64,000 nucleotides of DNA from Gordionus sp. m RMFG-2023 (GCF_954871325.1 NC_088777.1:54164703-54228702); one strand, 5' to 3'; counted from the stretch's first letter, positions 13,401 to 26,165 are shown. The notes: generated by a model from the letters alone, not told the origin. Numbers and translations: made by a program.

Positions 13401-14391
13401 ACTAGTACTCTAAACCGTAATCAAACCGGTTTCTTTGTTCAAAACTATTTCATGATAGAGCAATTTGGCATTAATCGATGTTTTACGACATCACGACTTA
13501 TTGGCATAACCAATCTTCTAAAACTTAGATTATTTGCTATTGCTTTCCATTTAAAGCTGAATAATATATCTCCCACTTCCTATTTATAAATATTTAAATG
13601 CGTCTATGGTTTGATCTATATTTAAAAAAAAATTATATTAAGAATTATAAACAAACATGGTCATGAGTTTTGTTGTTTTATATTTTTTGTAAGTTTTTTA
13701 AATCAAATTTCTTATAACATATATTATTTTTTTAATTTAAAAAATATGATTTTTTTGGGATTCTAATATGTGTAAATTATCTACACAAATAAATCTCAGA
13801 CAATGTTTTAAATAACTCTCGAATATATTTTAAATTATATAAAACGAATTAAAATTTATTAAAATTTATTCAAAAACTATTTATCAAATTGTCGGATAGG
13901 CATCTACTAACATTGTTGGCAAAAGAATATTTACTGGAGAAAAGGTCCCCCTTATTAAAAACCTACAATTTTGAAAAATAAGATTTGCCACCACAATTAC
14001 AAATTTATAACCATATAAAATAAGTTTTTTTTGGCTAATAATAACTCTAATTGAATTCAATACATAGATTTGATTATTTAGAAATTTGTTATCATGATTA
14101 CCTGTTAATTAAAGAGTTAAATAAATTTATCCTACCTCTTGATACCCCCATTTGATTGCCACTCACCCCTTTCAAAAAATTTGAAACAAATGGATTCTAA
14201 CCCCCCCCCCCCTCTCTATCCGTTTACTTATATAAACGTTGTCAATACATAATATATTGAGAATATATTTTGGGCGAAGTCGGTGTTTTTTAAATTAAAA
14301 AAAATTTATTTTATTTTATTATGTATTATTATGAATTAAAACCCCAAATTTCAAATTTTTAAACATTCCAATAATCATTTATTTATAAATA
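10404..14391. other. Spacer between gene A start and gene B end
   Basis: Mostly A+T-rich sequence with no convincing gene except a single exon-like patch at 13,268-13,342. A run of twelve C residues is at 14,201-14,212. The open frame at 12,238-12,444 is rich in Phe, Ile and Tyr, as expected by chance in such sequence. Confidence 0.45.
13268..13342 (+). CDS. Possible orphan first exon
   Basis: A start codon opens 25 codons of mixed composition (MSSDSADIDIYIINSYSD and onward) that end at AAAAAC/GTAAGTAT, a near-perfect 5' splice site. No downstream exon could be matched, and no paralogue is seen in the window. It could be a chance frame. I do not recognise the peptide. Confidence 0.2.
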
Positions 14392-16920
14392 TTATAAGTA
14401 CAAACGCTTCGTAATATTCCAAGTAGAAGAATTACTCACGTTTATAATTGTTTTTTCGTCTTTTAACATATTGAGTTCTATACATGTAATGTCGTAAATT
14501 ACGAAATCATTTTTCAATACATCTTCTACAGTGCCATTGTAATATATTTTTAGAGTCAACGATGAATTATTTTGTTGAATAATCGTCTATAAAAATTAAA
14601 TTAATATAATTTTGTGAATTCAATAATCGAAAACATTTAATTTAATAATAAAAGAAGTATATTGTATAAATGTATTTATTTATTACATAGTGATCCATCC
14701 CTAGGTTAATTTGAAATTCTAAACCGTTTTTGATATTTAAAAGCCTAATAGAGCAAATAGCAGACATGTCGGAGTTCACCCATATTACCATCTAATATTT
14801 TGCCATAATTTAAAGATGTTATTGATATTTAAAAATAATGTTATCATTCTGTATCGTGTTCAGTCTGTCCTTAAAAAATATATCTTATTTAACGGTTATT
14901 CCTTCATATTGCGCTCGACCTTACACCAAAAAAGGATCGATTTTTAATGTATATAGACAAATTATAATAATAATTTTAGAATTATATACCTTAAAGAGTG
15001 AGTCCGTAATTTAAAAATATATATGATTCTCGCATTTATACCTTATGCGGCCAAAATCGATTTCGTAAATTTTAAAATAATTTTTGTTTAGAAACAAAAT
15101 TTTGACTTTGGACGCCACCCTTAATATAAATATGAATTAAATTAATTATTGTCGAAAGTGTTTTATTATCAGTTGAAATAACTTTATATTTATATATTTA
15201 AATTAAAAAATTTTTTTTTTGAAGCTACTGTCCGCGGTGGAAATTTTTTTTTTCAAGAAGCAATATTTAACAATAACATATTAAATGTATATAACCTAAT
15301 ATTTATAAAGAAATTGTTAATTTGTCTCAATAGCAGAGGTTGGAAATTGTAACAAGATTCTGGATCTTCTCTTAAAATTTAAAACTGTAAATGTTGCAAA
15401 ATGAAGGTTATATTCTTACACGGCTATGATTTATTAAAACATAATGGCCAATATATTCTAAAACTCGCACATCTAAACTAGCTTAAACGTAAATAATAAT
15501 TTTTAAAAATATATAAATTTATGACTTCCGTATTTTCTGAAATATTAAAATTTCCCCAATAATTTAACGCCAGCTTGATATCTTTAAGTGGTATCTCGAA
15601 CATGGTCAAACTAAAACTAATTGCGCCTTTATAGTATTGAATAACGGATGTATATATTAAATCTATGAAGTGGTAGGGGTGAGTGTCCTCTGTATTGCAA
15701 GGGTATAAGGGTAGATTTCTGTTATGATTACAAATTTTAGGATTCGTTTTTATGAATCTTATATATTTTTTTAAAATAACTTTATAAAATTTGTCGAATT
15801 TTTGTTGGAGATAGCCAGATTGTAAATTCCTTTGACCAACACATAATCGAAAATAACAGATTGATCAATGTAAAGGGCTAACAAATATATATTTAATTTT
15901 TATTCATAAAATTTTTTTCTAATTTTCCCAAAAGTGGTTTTAAAGTTAGGCAAGTTAAAGACTAGATTCGATAAATTTCCATATCAGTATTAAAAATGAA
16001 ATTTAAAGTATTTTACTTGTGCTATTATTCTGACAATTTTGCATAATGACATTAACTTTGGGAATCGAAATGGGAATGTCACTTGAATTGTTGTTCGCTA
16101 ACTTGTAAAATATGGCTCTCAATTTTTTGAAAGGTATTTTCGAGAAACCTTTCACAATTACATATGATTCACGGAATTCATGAATTTGAAGTGATTTCCC
16201 GTAAGGCTGCACTAATCTTAGCTATTAAATTAGTAAGATGATAGAAATTAAGGTTATTTATTTAGATACTAACATTTGTTATATTATCATCACTAATATG
16301 TCTATAATCGCGAATATGATGAATATGAGAATTATTCGATATTGATAGCGTTCCATAAGATAAGCTCGAACTAATATCGTCATCGGCGATGATAGCTTGT
16401 AAGAACATGGGATTTGTGCTTATATAAAACTTGTTCATTACAAAACACAAAACTCAATTAAAAAAAATGATATAGGGTACATGAGTTTTTATTTTTTTAA
16501 AACATATTTATTTACCGTGGCGTTAAGAGCTTTAGTAATTAATTTTAGATCGTTTAAGTATTGCTGTTGAAGGTAAAAAGTGGAATATAAAATGGGATCA
16601 TGAATAAATAAAATTTGTGGCATCTCCCAAATGACTAAACCTTCGACCAAATTTAATGAAGCGTTAGTTCTATATCTTAGAATATTTGAATTAATGTAAA
16701 TAAATTTAAAAAAAATATGTTTGTTTATATATATATAACTAAAATAAATACTGTGAAGAGTTGAAATGCATATTTAAGTCGTAAACAGTTGGGAATTCCA
16801 TTTGACAAAAATCTACTAAAATGTGATATATATATAAATTTATAATTTTATTATGACTAAAATCATCTTACCTATAGAAGATGTTATATGTAACTTAGCA
16901 AATATCCACAATAGACGCAT
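14392..16920 (-). CDS. Secreted-protein family member B, nearly intact, eight exons
   Basis: This is the best-preserved of three paralogues, and the protein family is not recognised. Exons: 16872-16920 (signal peptide MRLLWIFAKLHITSSI), 16752-16815, 16516-16675, 16274-16429, 16017-16221, about 15570-15829, 14687-14791, 14392-14586 with the stop. Junctions follow GT-AG. Landmark words: DFCQMEFPTVYDLNMHF, GLVIWEMPQ, YLNDLKLI, FYISTNP, VQPYGKSLQIHEF, VNVIMQNCQ, NRNLPLYPC, HFIDLIYTSV, VNSDMSAICS. The predicted product is about 400 residues, with one N-terminal hydrophobic segment, scattered Cys and many N-glycosylation sequons (NAS, NAT, NNSS, NGT, NVS, NSS, NIT), so secreted or lumenal. The exon 5/6 junction is one base short of the frame used in copy A, and the exon 6 donor is uncertain. 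A reading error or a mild lesion cannot be excluded. Gene C starts divergently 2.9 kb away. Confidence 0.6.
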
Positions 16921-17449
16921 TACCTATATAGATTTAATAATGAATTTAAAACTATTCTTATGATATTATTTATATATATTTTTTAAATATATTCTTGTAA
17001 CTCATCAATAAATATATTAGATATAATAAATTATTTAAAATTGTTTAAATTTTTATAGTACATTAACTTTAATTTAATCAATTAGATAAAATAAAAATGT
17101 TTAATTTTTTAGTTGTTATTCAATATTTATAAATTCAAAATAACAAAAAACTATTGAAGTAATAATTGAACCATCATGATTGAATATAAAGCTGAAAGGA
17201 TAAAATTATGTATAATGTATGTTAATAATAATTTTAAAGACAGAACCTGCACCTATTTGAAAGGATATGAAAGTACAATCAAATCCCACCCCCATCAACC
17301 TTCCATATACTATTGAAATAGGAAATTTTTTCCATAATCAAAAGATGTTTTGATTTCATAATTTTTTTTATTTTATTAATCAAAGGTGAATACTATGTTA
17401 TGAGATAAATATGATGTTTTAAATTAATACAAATTCGCAAATGAATTCT

Positions 17450-17960
17450 ACAGGCTTCCTTAGGAAAACAGAGATTTCCTTGCATGAGACTTCCTCTGTT
17501 TTGTTATCCTCTTCTAGCCAACTTCAATATTTTAAACTTTACAAGGCTCAGATAATTACGAGATATGCAAATATTCTCTAAGAATATGCCACGATCACAC
17601 TCACAATATTTTAGCATCTCCAAATCAGAACAGGATGTAGAACCCTTAAGCTTAAATATGTGAAGGCTAAGATCTACCTGCATCAGTATATCAAGATTTA
17701 GATAATAAAATTCATTATCAATTTTATCAGCTTCCTCAACGAGGTTACATTCTTATCTTCATAATTTCTATTCTACTCTTACCCATTTCATAAGCTAAAA
17801 TGTTTAATTTCCTTTTTCCTGTTTGTGATTTTCCCTTGTTGTGAACATTTACCAACAACCTCTCATTCTCCTAATCCTTAAATCAACCTTTAATTGATTT
17901 TCCTTTTTCGTTTATAGAAGAAGAGAATAATTGTGCCAATTTAAGATTATATATGTGTAA
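17450..17960 (-). pseudogene. Decayed coding patch, origin unknown
   Basis: On the minus strand, two adjacent frames read as mixed-composition protein. One includes GKSQTGKRKLNILAYEMGKS and the next includes STSCSDLEMLKYCECDRGIF. Base composition is clearly less A+T-rich than the neighbours. The open frame at about 17,770-17,510 spans some 83 codons without a good start. It is likely an old insertion or dead gene. I could not assign a family. Confidence 0.3.
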
Positions 17961-19319
17961 CTGAGATTTTATCATAATTTCTTTTAGGCATTTTAAATCC
18001 AAATTATATACTAGATAAGTAACGTATAAATTTTTTTTATTTATACAATGTATAATATAACTTTTATATAGGTTTGAAAGAAATATAAAATAAATTTAGA
18101 AAAATGTCTAAAAAATTTCCAAAAAAAACAGTCCTACACCATCACTTTGAAAGCGAGTGATAGGATTAAAAAAATTTAAGGTGTTCAGCAAAAATAAATA
18201 ATTCCCAAATAATTAATAACTTAACTATTCCATTGATTAAATTCTGATAAAATATGCCATTTTTTACCAAATTTTTTGAAATCAAATACAATTGAATCAT
18301 AATTATCCCTACATACAATATTAAACTTACGAATGTCGATTTTTTTAAAATATATCTATGAAAGACATCAATATAATATTTAAAAATTCCCCCTCCCCCA
18401 TTTTCTAAGCACAATTTTTTTTTAAAATATAATTTGGATTAATTCTGTCCGATGATTATTACAAATAAGATAGAAATTTTTTTAAACTTAAAAATAAAGA
18501 TAAAAGTATTTTATAAAAATAAAAAAATCTAAGGTATACACAGAGGAGTCAAAGGTCAAAAAAATCTAATGTACCGAAGAAATTATTCATAATAATAGAA
18601 AAATATTTAAAACTACTCTTATAATGTTATTTGATATTTTTTAAGAAAAATTAATACTCTGCAAATGTTTAATAAAATGTTTTGAATAATATATAATTTA
18701 GTAATAGTACTTTGATAAACTATTTTTTAAATTAAAATATCTATTTTAAAACCATTTTTATAAAATTATAATATATGTTGAAAATAAAACTTTGATTATT
18801 ATTTTATTATAAATATTTTATATAATTACTCATGCCTTCGCCAAACTATAGTAGTAAACATGCTTCATTTGATGAACTATTAAACTCCTATAATTCTCTA
18901 ATCTAAGAAATATATTTTCAAAATTACAAATAATAATTCGTTGCTTAAAAAATATTGCGGAGAAATGATATAAAATAGTTTTGGGAAATAATGCATCTGA
19001 TAAACTTATTGTGGGGTTGTGACGGGAAAGTTTAACTTTTTATCTGGTCACTTGAATTGACAGACTAAAAGGGTTGATTTATTAGCCTAAATTAGTCGTT
19101 TTAATTGACTAAGACATTTAGATGTGTAGGAAGAACTCGATTAATTAATAATACTATTACAAGTATATAAAATTTAACCATTAAAAAAAAATACTTTATG
19201 TCATATAAATTGAGTCCTATTTTACTAGTGTAAAAAGTTGTATTTATTATAGATTAATTTTAATTTGTAATATACACTGAATTTCAGATTTCACTACACA
19301 TATGTTCAAAAAAACTTTA

Positions 19320-19440
19320 AAGCTATTTCGAAGATGGGAAGATAATAAATTCATCCTCAATAAAAAGAAGTGTAACATGGATTTATCTGGCATTTTTTTA
19401 AACCCGCCAACATAGCCATATGCTTTTCTATATAATTTTT
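19320..19440 (+). pseudogene. Possible reverse-transcriptase-like patch
   Basis: About 40 codons, with a LFRRWEDNKFILNKKKC-like stretch, resemble the end of a reverse-transcriptase palm/connection region. It is too short to assign to an element class. If real, it is a small old fossil. Confidence 0.15.
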
Positions 19441-19837
19441 ATATAATTATTTGAGATTTTTGACTTTTTATTTTTGAGTTAAAGTATTTCTTTGAAGGTT
19501 AGAAGATTAAATGAAGTGCTTAAAGTTATTTGTGAAGGTCTTCAGTAATTCTAGAAAGTAAGCCATTGTATAACAATATAAATCATATTTTTACGCATTT
19601 TATGTTATTTTATATTATTAAGGTTTAACATATTGTATAAATAAAAAAATATTTTGCTAACATCAAACAATTTTAATTAAAATTTATAGGTTAACGTACA
19701 AAGAAAATATATTATTTTGATTTATCAAATTATTTTTTTATAAAAAATTAATTTCCCCAATAAATTTTATATTAAATAATCAATTTTAACATTTATTAAA
19801 AATATCAAATATGTTTTTCTTAAAATCGAAATACACT

Positions 19838-21877
19838 ATGCTTCTGTCGTGCGTCATTACTATAGGACATGTAACACTTTGTACAAGTTGAATCATTTAA
19901 ATTCTAAACATATACCTGATATATTTAGTGGACTTCTGTCAAATGCAGTATCCACTTGTTTATGACTTCAATCAACATTTCCATACCACTGAGTATATTA
20001 TTCAAATTTTCTAAAAATATCATAATAATTCACATAATTTTTTTGTCATATCAATTTTGTGAAATCATATATTCATAATGGTCATAAAAAATATATAAAA
20101 TAATTATATTAAACTTAGCTCCTTAAGCAGAAAAGGTATTAGGAATCCCTTTGATGATTTCCTCCAGATGATTGGATTGTATAGGAGATATATTAGATAC
20201 TTGTAGATTGCCATAACTACTGTTGATATAAGAAGTATATGCAGAAAAAATCTTTAATAAAACAGAGTACAAATGAACTTCAAATTTTGATAAGATAGTG
20301 GCTGAATTATGAAAGATTGTCAAATTATTAACTTCAAACTTACAAGTTCAAGTTTATTACAAAAATAACATAAGAGGGCAGCCTACTGTTGGCGGGTGTG
20401 CCAAACTCCAGTAAAATTGCATGTTCTCGTCTCACAAATAAATTTTTAAAATTTTATTTGGACGAGGGTATCTAATGTGTTATATCATAATGAAGAAATA
20501 CATATAAATAATGGCGAATTCAATTAAGCTGCTTCTTTATGAATCTCTTAAATAAAAAACTCAGTTTAATTAGAGCATGCAAAATGGATTAAAGAAAGGA
20601 TATAATCGTAATATGCAATAAATAAATAACGGTAGTTTGCCTAAGATTTTTAAGGATGTTAGAGTATAGTTACAGAAAATAGAAACAATTTACTGATTAA
20701 ATAAAAATAACTAGAAAAGGAATCTAAATTATTAATGGATATATAAACCGAGGTTAATTAAATTATATATCATTCATTCATGGATAATATTAAATACAAT
20801 TTAAATTTACACATTCTCATGGTTAATTTTTCTTAAATTATCGTTAGTAACAATTAGTTGATTATCATTAACAAATGCTTATTATTATTCCTTTAATTAT
20901 TGAATATAACAAAGATTTTATTGAGAAATCACAAATGTTGGTTCAATATAACATGTTTTTTCTAAATATTATGTGGCTACTCCTTTCAAACTATTTAATT
21001 TGTAATTATATTGCAGTATCGATCAAAAATATTTGAGAGAATTTATCTGCTCCTTCCAATCATATACTTCTTGAAGAGTATTCTAACAATAGATTAGTTT
21101 TAATCACTATGTATGAAGTTTTATCCCTACTTGATTTATCCATCCATTTTTTGAAATTTTTAGTCACCGTTCCAATTCTTTTCTATCATGACTCCTAAAC
21201 AAATCCAATTAATCATTGGAATTGATCCTTTAACTGCAAATAGATCCATCTTTGAAGGCGCAGGTCTGAAACTACCTTATAATTCACCAACATTAAATGC
21301 TCTATAAAATTTTGCAATTAATCAATCCAATGCCTTAATTAATTGCCTAGGGCATTAAAAAACCCATTTAAGTTGTACATTCCTTCGAATCATGTTATGT
21401 TTACCCTCATATGCATATCAAGGGGATGGGGAAGTGGATTCCTTTTTTTCAAAATTTTTTCTGTTCTCGTAAATATCACTGCTAAATATTTTCCGAATCA
21501 TTTTTATGCTATCATGTATAAGATAATTATCTATATTAGGCATAGTAATCATCTACATTACGCATATTTTAAATCTAAATTATAAGCTTAAATTATAAGC
21601 TTAAATTATAAGCTTAAATTATAATTGAAACGTTTCCCTGTATGTAACTTGCTCCCACACCCCTACAGAATGAATCTATTATTTAAGTTAAATTAAATTT
21701 TCTTAAACATATAAAAATTTAAGATATCTCACTAATGCCACATTGAATTTGGTCGATGGTTTAGTCATTTGGAAGATGCCGCAAAATCACTCTATATATC
21801 CTTTACATTTATATTACTTCCTTAATGAAAAATACTTAAACGATCTGCGCTTAATTACTAAGACTCTTAATGCAACG
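19838..21877 (+). CDS. Secreted-protein family member C, exons 1-3 only
   Basis: Third paralogue, on the plus strand. Exon 1 (19838-19886) encodes the signal peptide MLLSCVITIGHVTLCT and has the same 49-base length as in A and B. Exon 2 (19929-19992, 64 bases, same as A and B) encodes DFCQMQYPLVYDFNQHF. Exon 3 (21724-21877) encodes YLTNATLNLVDGLVIWKMPQ and ends with NDLRLITKTLNAT; it is two codons shorter than in A and B. All junctions are GT-AG and all phases match, so these three exons look intact. Exons 4-8 were not found. The expected region contains reverse-transcriptase debris at 22.6-23.7 kb. A faint candidate for exon 4-5 remains is at 23,735-23,915 (FYSTDP, DQNCEDN), too weak to call. 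The gene is therefore probably truncated by insertions. Confidence 0.55.
20123..20338 (-). CDS. Possible orphan terminal exon inside intron 2 of gene C
   Basis: On the strand opposite gene C, 71 codons plus a TAA stop follow a possible acceptor (TTGTAAG). The composition is mixed and protein-like, with SATILSKFEVHLYSVLLKIF followed by SNHLEEIIKGIPNTFSA. It could be the last exon of a gene running on the minus strand, or a chance frame. No upstream exon or family was recognised. Confidence 0.3.
   Translation of the reverse strand, partial: FEVNNLTIFHNSATILSKFEVHLYSVLLKIFSAYTSYINSSYGNLQVSNISPIQSNHLEEIIKGIPNTFSA
21573..21625. repeat. Short tandem repeat, AAATTATAAGCTT units
   Basis: Four near-perfect copies of a 13-14 base unit (AAATTATAAGCTT) lie in a row. 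Confidence 0.85.
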
Positions 21878-22197
21878 GTAATAATTAAGTAAATTATAAG
21901 GAACTTTATTTTATAATAATATTGAATCTAAACTAGAAACTTGTGATAAAATTTTAAATTTGACAGATTTGAAATGCTTTACTTAAAATTGTATCTCATA
22001 AAACAATATTTTTACCAGTTTAAATTATGATTTACAAGGTAACCTAATATATTTTTTTTAACCTCTATCGGACACGATAAAAATAACTATATGAATTGCA
22101 CCGAATTATAATATTTATAACTTTCCTATTAGTAGAAAAATTTAATTTAAAAATTTTCAATATTGGAAGAATGATGAACATAATTAATCGGCTGCAC

Positions 22198-22275
22198 AGA
22201 TCTGCAAAGCCCAGCTTATAGACCCCAGTCAGTTAAATTTAAAAAAATATATAATGGGCAGCCATATCGGGCCAG
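22198..22275 (+). mobile_element. hAT-like terminus, CAGATCTGCAAA type
   Basis: The first 12 bases, CAGATCTGCAAA, match the terminus at 2763 read on the minus strand, and GCCC words follow. Only one end is seen here, so this is probably a solo end or a fragment. Confidence 0.35.
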
Positions 22276-22639
22276 TCAATTCGTATATAAAGAAATTAAA
22301 TGGACTATAATGAACTATTTCTAAAAAATTAAGCATCACTAAACTCTAATTTTGAATTGTATAATCTTTCAAACATAAATAACCACGATTAGCGTATTTC
22401 TTTCATTTTATTTTAGGAATTTACATGACTAAATTAAATATGTAAATAATAAAAAAATTATACTATATATTATTTTTATTTATATTAAAAAACAGCATGA
22501 TAAATCTATTTTAAAATAAGATCATTATTCATTAGAGAAATTTATTTTCCTAATATAAAAAAATGATAGCCTACGGGGTTTAGAGATTGATAGAAATAAC
22601 TATTATCATAAAGTAAGAAAAAGTCGTGAAACTCTTATT

Positions 22640-23700
22640 TTTGACCTTTCAGCTGTAATAATCAGACAATGTTTGTGTTAGAGGAAAATTGGGAGATACA
22701 ATTCAAATCCCAAATTAGGTATTTTCTTCTAAACCGAGGAATGTTTGTAAGCCCATCAGGTCTTTTCCCATCAAATAGGGTTAGGGTAGTTGGCCAAGGA
22801 GGAATTAATGCCTACAAATTTCTTAACGTCGGCCAGAAGTGGGTGTAGTCACTTTGTACCTAGGAGTATGGAATAGATAAAAGGCTTAAATTTTTCTTCC
22901 ATAAGTCATAGGCAGCTTTAAATTGACTATTTTTATCTCTCACTACTTGTTATTTTCATTGAAGACGGGAAGAAAGTAAACTGATAAGGAAGATAAATTA
23001 AGAGGGTAATCCTCTAAACCAGCTTTCTTGGTCGGAAGGTGTACAATGGCCCGATTAAATTTTGAAAATAAATATTTAAGAAAACCTAGAAGAAATTTTT
23101 AATTTTCATGTAAAGATTGATGGGAGGGAATATTATGCAATATTACTAACAATTTGGTTAAGCAAAGGGTTGCTTTATCTAGAATATGACTCTCGGTTAA
23201 TAATCTTAAAGCAAATAGATGGGGATCCATTTAAAAAACTAATTTCTGCTTTATACCATTTAAAACGAGATCTATAGTTTAGAATTCATTAATTTAGAAA
23301 TTGATGGCCTCTACCATATATGCCTCAGGACAACGTAGGGTTTCGTCATCCAGGTACCAAAGGTTAAGATCAAGATTGAATTTGGACTTCATATTAGAAA
23401 CATGTATGAATACAAGAGAAGGCCAAGAGGATCTCATTGTTGAATATCCTCTTCAGAATTAAAACCTTGTCACCAAAAACTAAAAATGAATTCTGATATT
23501 AGAGTAATTTATGTAATGGGGATGGTCGGGAAATCTTTCAAAGAATTTTGAAGATGAGGCAGGCGCAGGTGTGTACAAAGCAATAATAACATTTTTAAGA
23601 TCAACTTTGCACAAAACTGAATTAGGAGGAGGATTACCGATGCAAATCCGAAAGGAGTGGGCATTAGCCTCGTTAATTATATAAGCCGGACATTTCATAA
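22640..23700 (-). pseudogene. Reverse-transcriptase fossil, Y-L-D-D box type
   Basis: The minus strand carries an open stretch at 23,698-23,480 with VLCKVDLKN, the start of the palm domain. Further on is NLWYLDDETL, the catalytic box, followed by residues typical of the family's thumb side. The box, with Leu and Asp-Asp before a (G/E)TL, is shared with the fossils at 27.1-28.0 and 41.9-43.3 kb. The element class is uncertain, probably non-LTR. The copy is old and broken in many places. Confidence 0.5.
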
Positions 23701-23999
23701 AAGATTAGTGAGCTATTTTTGGTATTAAAATTTTATAGTACGGATCCTAGATCTAATAAATTTTTAATACCTTCATATATTATTAACGTGCTGAAAAAGC
23801 TAATATTGCCATTGACCTTTTTATTGATAAATATTATTACCTACACTAGAAAAAAATTATTCCACTCTCTTAATAAAATGGAAGTCTATGACCAAAATTG
23901 TGAGGATAATTAAAAATGATTCCACGAAAAAAAAAGGTTAATAAAATAAAAATAAATTTTATATTAATTTTTTTATAAAAATACTTTTATTTTTAAAAA

Positions 24000-25764
24000 A
24001 TTTTTTAAGACACCTAGTATCCTTAGACCCTCCACTTTTAAAATGGTTCAGGTTTCGGGTACAGCCAAACGAGGGTTCTGGAGACTTCCGGTCTGGGTAC
24101 AGGTTGACATCGCTAGTTTGAATTTATAATTTGTTATAAATTGTAATTATAAATAGTGCATATTAAAACAAAATATAACGATTCATCTATTAAGCATAAT
24201 TAGTCTTCACCATTCACAAAATCTAGCATATACTATGTAATGTAGTATTTTGATATTGAATCTATTGAGATTCGGAATTTCTCAATTTTGAATCATTTAC
24301 TGAAGGAGATTTCATTTGACCGGAAATATATTTCAACATTTATAGAAAACCTACTCTGTGAATTTCAGATAATTTTGTTCAGAACTTACTCAAAATCTAC
24401 ACTATGAATCTCTCAGAATCCAATAAAATGAAAACAAAAAATGAAGAGATTTATCTTCTAATGAATGTATTCCTTATTCTGGCAATGATTTTTAACCATT
24501 TTTTTTTATAATTATATTAATTTCTATTTGGACTTGTATTGTTTATGTATTTTATATATAAAATATTTTGAGTTTCTATTTATTTTTCTTTATTTTCCTG
24601 GCTATTTATATAATTCTAGAACACTACTGAGACTTTAATTCACGGGAATTTTACATTACTAGTGGGAATATCGTTGGAGGGGCAAATGTGTTTGTATGAT
24701 CAGGAGAATGTTTGCTCAAGAGTGCATTAAATGTTGCATCTAGGTTTGGCGCTAGTATCATTAGATGATAAAATTTGTAGGGTCCTAAAAATGTTTAAAC
24801 GTTAATTATCTTTAGATAGGTTTTGCCTTGTTTGTCTCTAATAAGGGGTTGTACTCGGAGTTTCAGAGCTTTTGAGTCGAAATGGCTTGTATGAAACAAT
24901 TTCCCCTTTTATGTATTAAATATATTTTCAACTTTGGTAGTAGGAGCTTGCAAAAATGTGAAAAATTTGAAAGAAGGGTAATTATCTGAATTATAGTTTA
25001 GAAAGTAAATAAGGTTATGACAGAAATTTATCCCAGTTTAATTTAAGGTATTCTGGATATGGTTGGGGAATTTAATTTTAGAAATAAATGATGGGATAAG
25101 TTTTAAGTCAACTTTTTGTGAGATGGTCCTAAGAAATTATTAAGAGGGCAATGAAATAATTAATAAACCTAATGAGATACATCTGGTTTTTGGTGAACCA
25201 TGAATTATGTACCTGTAAATTATTTTGTTTAACATTATTGTAAACTTTGGAGAGATACATTTGTTAAAAGAAATATTTCTTATAGGCAAAACTTTGATAT
25301 CTTCAACTGTTCGAAAAAAAGGATTATTTTAACTATTCAACTTGAATAGAATTAATGAGATTAGCTGGGAATAAAGGATTGTGATATGCATAAGAAAATC
25401 TAGAGAATAAAATTGACTAGAGCTGATGACTATTCCGGATGTTAAAATTTTTTTTAATGCCTGGAAATTTGTCATTTAAAGTTTAATTACATTATTAATT
25501 AAATTATATCCATAAACAGTGGATAAATTTTTAGATATTCTTTTATTTTATAAAAAAAATAGGCTTACCATAAATAAATTTAATTCTTCAAAATGGATCA
25601 ATTGGGAAAAAACAAAAAAAATTCAAGTAAGTATTTAATGATTTAAATTAATCTTTGATTTAGTTATTGATGCATTTTTAAAAGAATAGATTTGACTGAA
25701 GGAGAAAATGTTCAAGGTATAATGTAATATTAAATTATATATTTTTTTAATTCCTATAGTTAAT
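24000..25764. other. Spacer with slightly mixed composition
   Basis: No gene is recognised. The part at 24,590-25,200 is less A+T-rich than the average of the window and may be old transposon debris, but nothing is identifiable in either strand. Confidence 0.35.
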
Positions 25765-25990
25765 GCTTCGCCCTCTGTGGCATGTTTAATATTGAGTTGT
25801 AGTATATGGGGATTAAGGTTGAGAAGCTCCTGAAAATATTCTTTCCATCTATTCATTATTTCTTTTTTCTTTATTATCAATTTCCCATCTTTATCTTTGA
25901 TTACTTTCGGAGCTCCGTTTATATCCCTAGAATTCTTTTCCCGCTGTTTGGCTAATCTGTATATTTTATTTTGCCCATGCCAACCCTGAT
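25765..25990 (-). pseudogene. RTE-like LINE fragment, truncated on its 3' side
   Basis: Read on the minus strand, this is nearly identical to the first 180 bases of the window: KIYRLAKQREKNSRDINGAP, then GKLIIKKKEIMNRWKEYFQELL. After about codon 60 it continues as HATEGEALTI and then leaves the family sequence. LINE copies are usually cut at the 5' end, whereas this fragment retains an internal piece and has lost the reverse transcriptase downstream. That suggests later deletion or a template switch, not ordinary 5' truncation. Confidence 0.8.
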
Positions 25991-26014
25991 AATAAATATA
26001 TATTAAATATTAAG

Positions 26015-26165
26015 GGCTTGATATCAGCTCCAACAACAAAATGGTCCCTAAAGATGAGGAGATAAAGAGAGAAGTGTTGGTACAATCGATCTCATACGAA
26101 TCAGGACTTAAAACGTCCAAAGAAAATACGCAACATAGGTTGGATTTACGATTTATTCCAGCCAG
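26015..26165 (+). CDS. Possible orphan internal exon
   Basis: An AG acceptor (ATATTAAG) and a CAG/GTTAAT donor bound 50 codons of mixed composition, beginning GLDISSNNKMVPKDEEIKRE and ending RLDLRFIPAR. The hydrophilic peptide is unlike the chance Phe/Ile/Tyr-rich frames in this window. No adjacent exon or family was recognised. Confidence 0.3.

Larger units (their letters stand above)
16921..19837. promoter_or_regulatory. Divergent intergenic region between genes B and C
   Basis: The start codons of B (minus) and C (plus) face away from each other across this 2.9-kb spacer, so any promoters for both lie here. I see no defined promoter motif. The spacer holds a patch of less A+T-biased, possibly once-coding sequence at 17,450-17,960 and is otherwise A+T-rich. 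Confidence 0.35.

Noticed and set aside
14201-14212. Run of twelve C
   Set aside because: Simple homopolymer, no associated structure.
21170-21585. Possible retroelement-derived coding patch
   Set aside because: Composition is mixed, but no motif could be matched on either strand.
23719-23913. Remnant of exons 4-5 of gene C
   Set aside because: Short resemblances (FYSTDP, QNCEDN) in about the right order, but the spacing is wrong and chance matches are likely.
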